Assembly (NCBI RefSeq): GCF_030269515.1
Contig: NZ_BSTM01000001.1
Span: forward strand, 248,001-312,000
Length of the DNA: 64,000 nucleotides
DNA from: Actinomadura sp. NBRC 104412
Lineage (GTDB): Bacteria; Actinomycetota; Actinomycetes; Streptosporangiales; Streptosporangiaceae
Direction of reading: 5' to 3'
The notes under the pieces are model-generated. The model was not told the DNA's origin. It did no database searches and saw only the letters and a program-made list of their open reading frames with translations. The translations under genes and the position numbers were made by a program. Below are positions 60,052-64,000 of this stretch, piece after piece; the stretch's first letter is position 1, and every line of letters starts with the position of its first letter.

Positions 60052-62271
60052 TCAGGACTTGCCGCCGAAGAGGGGTGGCGGGCCATGGCGGGGACCGGAC
60101 TGGTGCCCCGGAGGCGGACCCGGTTGCAGCGGAAGGGGTTCTCGCGGGACGGGCGCCGCAGGCGGGGCGGCGGTCCAGCCCGGAGTGGTGGCCGGAACTC
60201 CCGAGGAGATGGCCTGCTGCGGAGCGGGCGGGTCGGGCAGGGGGTCGAGGCTCACCCGGTCCAGGGTCACGATGGCGGGGTCGCACTCGACAGGGGTCAG
60301 GACGCGACCGCCACCCGGCGCGGACTCGACCAGGAGGAGGGCGTGGTCGGGAAGGTGCTGGAGGGTGACAGGTTCGATGACGTACTCGTAGACGCGCTGC
60401 GTGGAGTCGGTGTCGCTCCAGTTCGTGCCCTCGGCATAGGAGTAGGTGGCGGACCAGTTGCGCGAGGTGGAGGTCGAGGTGCCCGTGGTGTCGCTGGTGC
60501 TGCGTGAGCCGCCCCGGTTGGAGCCGGACTGGCGGTTGGTGGAGCGGTCGGGGAACAGGCCGAACATCTCGCCGCCCGAGTAGGTGACGCCCGACGAGCG
60601 GCTGGTCCCCCAGTTGGTGGACGTGCCGGTGGTGCGGCTGGTGGAGTAGGTCTCCGAGTCGCTGTGGCCGCTGGTGTCGGAACTGGTGTGGGACTCGTTG
60701 CCGCCGACGCTCTTGGTGATCTGGGACAGGACGAAGCGGTACTCGCGGCCGATGAAGTCGGCGGCGCGGGTCGCGTCCTCGTTGTTGCCGAGCCGCATGA
60801 ACGCCACCGCGCCGCCCCCGATCAGTTCGGCGGACGTCTCGCGCAGGCGCCGGAACAGGAACGTGAGGGGCACGCCGCGTCGCTCGCAGGCGTCCGACAG
60901 CCGTTCCAGGTGGCGCCGGGCCAGCTCGTCGGCTCCGGCGACGACCACGGCGGGGGTGGAGTCGGACGTGGCGGCGATGCGATGGGTGACCCACTGGACG
61001 ATCAGGTCGGTGAGCAGCTCGGAGCGGACGTTGCGGGCGCGGCTGTCCAGCGCGACGACGGTCAGGTAGCCGGCGGAGCGGTCCTCGCGCGGCGCTGTGC
61101 CGAGGTTCTCCAGGGGGTGCAGGTAGGACTCGATGCGCGACAGGTTGGCGTGCGCCTGGCGCCGGTACTCGACGGTGAAGAGCTCACTGGCGATGCGGCG
61201 GCGCTCGTCGCGGGTGAGGGCGTCGGACGTGTCGGGTTCGCCCATCAGGGCGCGCAGGGCGGCGGCGATCCGGCCGAAGGTGATGTCGCCGTTGAGGGCG
61301 CCGCACACGGTGGTGAGGATCCGGTCGTCCATGCTGCGTTCCGCGCGGGCGGTCTCGGGCGTGCCGCCGTGCATGGACTCGACGATGGCGTCCACCAGGT
61401 CGCGCGGCGGCAGGTCGACCAGCAGCGTCGCGGACTCCTGGCGGCCGGGCAGGAGCTGGACGTCCACGCCCTTCCAGGCGTGCTGGGCGAGCGAGACCAG
61501 CTCACCGCTGACGAGCTCGCGGGACAGGTCCAGCACCAGCAGCGGCTGCGCGGCGAGGGTGGACGTCCCGTACGTGGTGAGCAGCGCCTCCCAGGACCAC
61601 AGCGTGCCGCCGAACACGTCCAGGCGGCGGGACGGGCGCGGCACCGCGCCCCACTCGGGAAGGCCGTCGAGGCGGGCGCGTTCGGCGGCCTCGTGCGCCT
61701 GCTTGCGCGCCTGCCATTGCCGGGCCGCCTCCTCGTAGCCCCCGACGGTCTGCCGGTGCGCCAGCTCGTACGCCTGCCGCGCGCCGTTGCGCCGCTGGAC
61801 GGCGATCAGCGTCAGGGCCGTCCCGGGTGCCGCGGCGATCAGTGCCAGCAGCAGCGCGCCCGCCGGGACGGGGGTCCCGGCGCCGCCGCCGGACGCGGTG
61901 CAGGCCGCGAAGAGCGCGAGGATCGCGGCGACTCCCAGGCTGGCGGGAAGGGTGCGGCGCAGGCGGTGCCGCGCGTCCCGCTCGGTGTCGGTGACCCTGC
62001 GGGCCAGGTAGTCGGGGAGTTGCCGCCGCTGGGGAGGCGCCTCGGGGAACGGGCGCAGGAACCACCAGCGGTCGCGGAACACCCAGCCGAGCCGCGGATC
62101 CGGGCTGAACAGCCTGTCCCTGCGGCCCAGCAGCGCCTGGTGGTCGATGCCGTCCCGCACGAGCGCGAACCCCCGTTCTGGTGTCGGCCCCTCTCGGTCG
62201 ATGACGCAAAAACACACAAGCAGATTGACACCGGACTTGTCAGCGGTTCTCCCTAGAATTCGGCTTCCCAT
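60052..62271 (-). CDS. Ser/Thr-rich membrane-anchored protein next to a HerA-like ATPase
   Basis: A 739-aa protein. Residues 1-110 are hydrophilic; 110-160 hold two hydrophobic helices (ASLGVAAILALFAACTA; GALLLALIAAAPGTALTLIAV); 160-505 form a globular region with RQGVP and ADELARRHLERLSDACERRGVP-like segments; 510-625 are a Ser/Thr/Gly-rich linker (SETYSTSRTTGTSTNWGTS repeats); and the last 90 residues are Pro-rich. It belongs to no family I can name, although such S/T-rich insertions occur in conjugation- and secretion-type ATPase partners. Its start at 62271 is uncertain; a later GTG may be used. Divergent, 57 bp from the ATPase gene. Confidence 0.75.
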   Translation of the reverse strand: MGSRILGRTADKSGVNLLVCFCVIDREGPTPERGFALVRDGIDHQALLGRRDRLFSPDPRLGWVFRDRWWFLRPFPEAPPQRRQLPDYLARRVTDTERDARHRLRRTLPASLGVAAILALFAACTASGGGAGTPVPAGALLLALIAAAPGTALTLIAVQRRNGARQAYELAHRQTVGGYEEAARQWQARKQAHEAAERARLDGLPEWGAVPRPSRRLDVFGGTLWSWEALLTTYGTSTLAAQPLLVLDLSRELVSGELVSLAQHAWKGVDVQLLPGRQESATLLVDLPPRDLVDAIVESMHGGTPETARAERSMDDRILTTVCGALNGDITFGRIAAALRALMGEPDTSDALTRDERRRIASELFTVEYRRQAHANLSRIESYLHPLENLGTAPREDRSAGYLTVVALDSRARNVRSELLTDLIVQWVTHRIAATSDSTPAVVVAGADELARRHLERLSDACERRGVPLTFLFRRLRETSAELIGGGAVAFMRLGNNEDATRAADFIGREYRFVLSQITKSVGGNESHTSSDTSGHSDSETYSTSRTTGTSTNWGTSRSSGVTYSGGEMFGLFPDRSTNRQSGSNRGGSRSTSDTTGTSTSTSRNWSATYSYAEGTNWSDTDSTQRVYEYVIEPVTLQHLPDHALLLVESAPGGGRVLTPVECDPAIVTLDRVSLDPLPDPPAPQQAISSGVPATTPGWTAAPPAAPVPREPLPLQPGPPPGHQSGPRHGPPPLFGGKS

Positions 62272-62328
62272 CGGGCATCTTGCTCACTAGCCTGACTGAT
62301 CACGTCCCGCTGCGGAGGGTGTGGAGGC

Positions 62329-64000
62329 ATGGCCGGACGACTGCCCGACACGCTGCGGCAACGGATGCGCGCCTTGCCCGTGTGCCGCCTCCTTGAGGCG
62401 CCGCGGCCGCAGGGCGAGGACGCCGAGCCGGACGGCCGCGACGAGTGGCGCGACCAGCGGATGGCCGCGCTGGTGTCGGCGTACCACGCCGGTCACGGCC
62501 CGGACGGGGAGAGCGGCGCGGTGCTGGTGGCATGGCGGCGCACCCAGGCGTCCGGGCCGACGGAGGTGTTCGTCGGCGGGGACTCGCTTATCGCCGACGC
62601 GTCCGAGGGCGGCGCCGCGACGCTGAGCCTGCCCGCGGGCGGGCGTGGCACCCTCCTGCCCGAGGGGCTGCTGGCGGACGCGATGGGCACGTTCCCGCAT
62701 TGGGTACGGATCGGCGGCATCTCCGACGGCCTGCTGGCCGACCCCGTCCCGGACGGGAGGAGGGACGGGACGAGGGAACCGGCGCGTCCGTCACTGGAGG
62801 ACGGCCTGCTGTCGGTGTGGATGCAGCCGTTCGCGTGGCTGCTGCTCGCCGAGCCCGTGGAGACCGGCGAGGCCGACCGGCTCGCAGTCGAGCTGGCGGA
62901 CCGGCAGCAGTACTTCAGGTCGATGGCGGAGATGTCACCGGAGCACGCGGTGGCCTCGATCCGCGACGAGCATCGGCATCGCGAGCTGCGCCAGGCCACC
63001 ACGTCCGGACTGTGGAGGGTGCGGCTCCTGGCCGGTGCCACGACGGAACGCGCGGCGGCGCGCGTGGCGGGGCTGGTGTGCGCGTCGGCCGATCTGGACG
63101 GGCTGCCGTACGCGCTCGTCCCCGAGACCCAGGCGAGCCTCGGGGGCGAGCGTGACGAGCCCGGCGCGGCCAGGCCGTCGTTCCCGTTCGAGGCGAGCAC
63201 GCAAATGCTCGCCGCGCTCGCCCGGCCACCGCTGCGGGAGGTCGCGGGGGTGCGGTTCACGCTGCGCCCCGAGTTCGACGTGACGCCCGAGGCGTCCGCC
63301 TCGGGCGCGGACGGGATCGCGCTGGGACGCGTCCTGGACCGCAACCGCCGTGAGGTCGGCGACCTCACGCTGCCGCTGTCGAGCCTGAACCGGCACACCT
63401 TCGTGTGCGGCGCGACCGGCGCCGGCAAGTCGCAGACCGTCCGCGCGCTGCTGAGCGCCGCGTCGGGGGCGGGGCTGCCGTGGCTGGTGGTGGAGCCCGC
63501 CAAGGCCGAGTACCGGCTGATGGCCGCGCGCCTCCCGGACGCCGAGGTGGTGGCGATCCGTCCCGGTGACCCCGGGGCGATCGCGGCCGGGATCAACCCG
63601 TTGGAGCCCGCGACCGGACCGGACGGGCGGCCGTTCCCGTTGCAGACGCACGCCGACCTGGTGCGCGCGCTGTTCCTGGCGGCGTTCGAGGCCGACGAGC
63701 CGTTCCCTCAAGTGCTGAGCGCGGCGCTGACCCGGTGCTACGAACGGCTCGGCTGGGACCTGGCGCTGGGCGAGCCCGCCGTCCCGGGCGCGACGCCCCG
63801 CTACCCGACGCTGGGCGACCTGCAAGCGGCGGCCGAGGCCGTGGTGGACGAGATCGGGTACGGGCAGGAGATCACCGACAATGTCCGCGGGTTCGTCCGG
63901 GTGCGGCTGTCCAGCCTCCGCCTCGGCACCACCGGCCGGTTCTTCGAGGGCGGGCACCCGGTCGACTTCGGCGAGCTGCTGAGCCGCAACGTCGTCCTGG
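62329..64000 (+). CDS. HerA/VirB4-like ATP-binding protein (partial, 3' end outside window)
   Basis: At least 557 codons; the gene runs off the right edge. Residues about 1-340 form an N-terminal region without motifs I recognise, after which a HerA/FtsK-type motor domain begins: FVCGATGAGKSQTVRALLSAAS (Walker A GATGAGKS near 366-373) and WLVVEPAKAEYRLMA just after. Later motor motifs may lie outside the window. Such ATPases pump DNA or protein, in DNA-end processing, conjugation, secretion or defence. ATG 62329 follows GTGGAGGC. Divergently paired with the 739-aa gene. Confidence 0.85.
   Translation, partial: MAGRLPDTLRQRMRALPVCRLLEAPRPQGEDAEPDGRDEWRDQRMAALVSAYHAGHGPDGESGAVLVAWRRTQASGPTEVFVGGDSLIADASEGGAATLSLPAGGRGTLLPEGLLADAMGTFPHWVRIGGISDGLLADPVPDGRRDGTREPARPSLEDGLLSVWMQPFAWLLLAEPVETGEADRLAVELADRQQYFRSMAEMSPEHAVASIRDEHRHRELRQATTSGLWRVRLLAGATTERAAARVAGLVCASADLDGLPYALVPETQASLGGERDEPGAARPSFPFEASTQMLAALARPPLREVAGVRFTLRPEFDVTPEASASGADGIALGRVLDRNRREVGDLTLPLSSLNRHTFVCGATGAGKSQTVRALLSAASGAGLPWLVVEPAKAEYRLMAARLPDAEVVAIRPGDPGAIAAGINPLEPATGPDGRPFPLQTHADLVRALFLAAFEADEPFPQVLSAALTRCYERLGWDLALGEPAVPGATPRYPTLGDLQAAAEAVVDEIGYGQEITDNVRGFVRVRLSSLRLGTTGRFFEGGHPVDFGELLSRNVVL

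Noticed and set aside
62222-62262. TTGACA followed by TAGAAT as a strong sigma-70-type promoter for the HerA-like gene.
   Set aside because: The spacer is about 23 bases, too long for a functional pair, and the region overlaps the start of the divergent gene.
1-64000. tRNA or rRNA genes, CRISPR arrays, insertion sequences, phage genes, attachment sites.
   Set aside because: No T-loop-like GGTTCGANTCC segments, regular spacer-repeat arrays, transposases or integrases were seen on either strand; a tRNAscan or ISfinder search could still find weak cases.

Overview
The window is a high-GC actinomycete chromosome segment. Actinomycete hallmarks include dense codon-biased genes with many GTG starts and 4-base ATGA/GTGA stop-start overlaps, an XRE/DUF5753 + HATPase + DUF397 regulatory cassette, a CebR/CelR box pair in front of a cellulase, PucR- and IclR-type regulators, and DUF2510 and group II truncated haemoglobin genes. 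The style resembles Actinomadura/Thermomonosporaceae, but that placement is inference. I saw no tRNA, rRNA, CRISPR array, insertion sequence or prophage.

Layout. 1-4.3 kb: a branched-chain-amino-acid-type ABC importer (livG partial, livM, livH, livK-like) on the minus strand, with a KstR2-like operator candidate inside its promoter, then an IclR regulator. 4.4-7.5 kb: a divergent, translationally coupled catabolic run (AhpD-like CMD protein, Zn-alcohol dehydrogenase, SnoaL-like protein) plus an alpha/beta hydrolase. 7.6-18.4 kb: a degraded stretch with a LuxR-family regulator missing its middle, a fused ABC permease/ATPase remnant and a TRAP-permease stub, alongside intact core-MetE, GH38 alpha-mannosidase, TPR protein and TAXI-type binding protein. 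18.6-21.0 kb: truncated haemoglobin, then the HATPase/XRE/DUF397 cassette, which carries a 337-bp tandem duplication and a C7-tract frameshift candidate. 21.2-31.8 kb: GH3 hydrolase, YceI/HxlR pair, site-2 protease, single-chain biotin-dependent acyl-CoA carboxylase coupled to an MBL-like protein, O-methyltransferase and quinone oxidoreductase.

31.9-40.8 kb is the most striking region. A five-gene minus-strand operon (MetV-like, MetF, MidA-like methyltransferase, core-MetE, MetK) faces a plus-strand pair (PucR-type activator, bifunctional homocysteine methyltransferase/MTHFR). Together they encode a nearly complete route from methylene-THF to SAM, with a methyltransferase of unknown target embedded in it.

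40.8-64 kb: PspC protein, MFS exporter, FdhF-like remnant, cydAB coupled to an ATP-dependent DNA ligase, a TetR/hydrolase pair with a 25-bp palindrome, a class V aminotransferase, amidohydrolase, TrmH-type methylase, a broken DUF6745-like gene, ketopantoate reductase family protein, NUDIX protein, a lipoprotein, GH6 cellulase with two CebR boxes, a NAGPA-domain protein, an M48 protease, a VOC protein, and at the right edge a divergent pair: a Ser/Thr-rich 739-aa protein and a HerA/VirB4-like ATPase that runs off the window.

A repeated theme is gene remnants that keep one or both ends but have lost the middle (LuxR, ABC exporter, TRAP permease, FdhF-like, DUF6745-like). This suggests ongoing deletional decay in this part of the chromosome.
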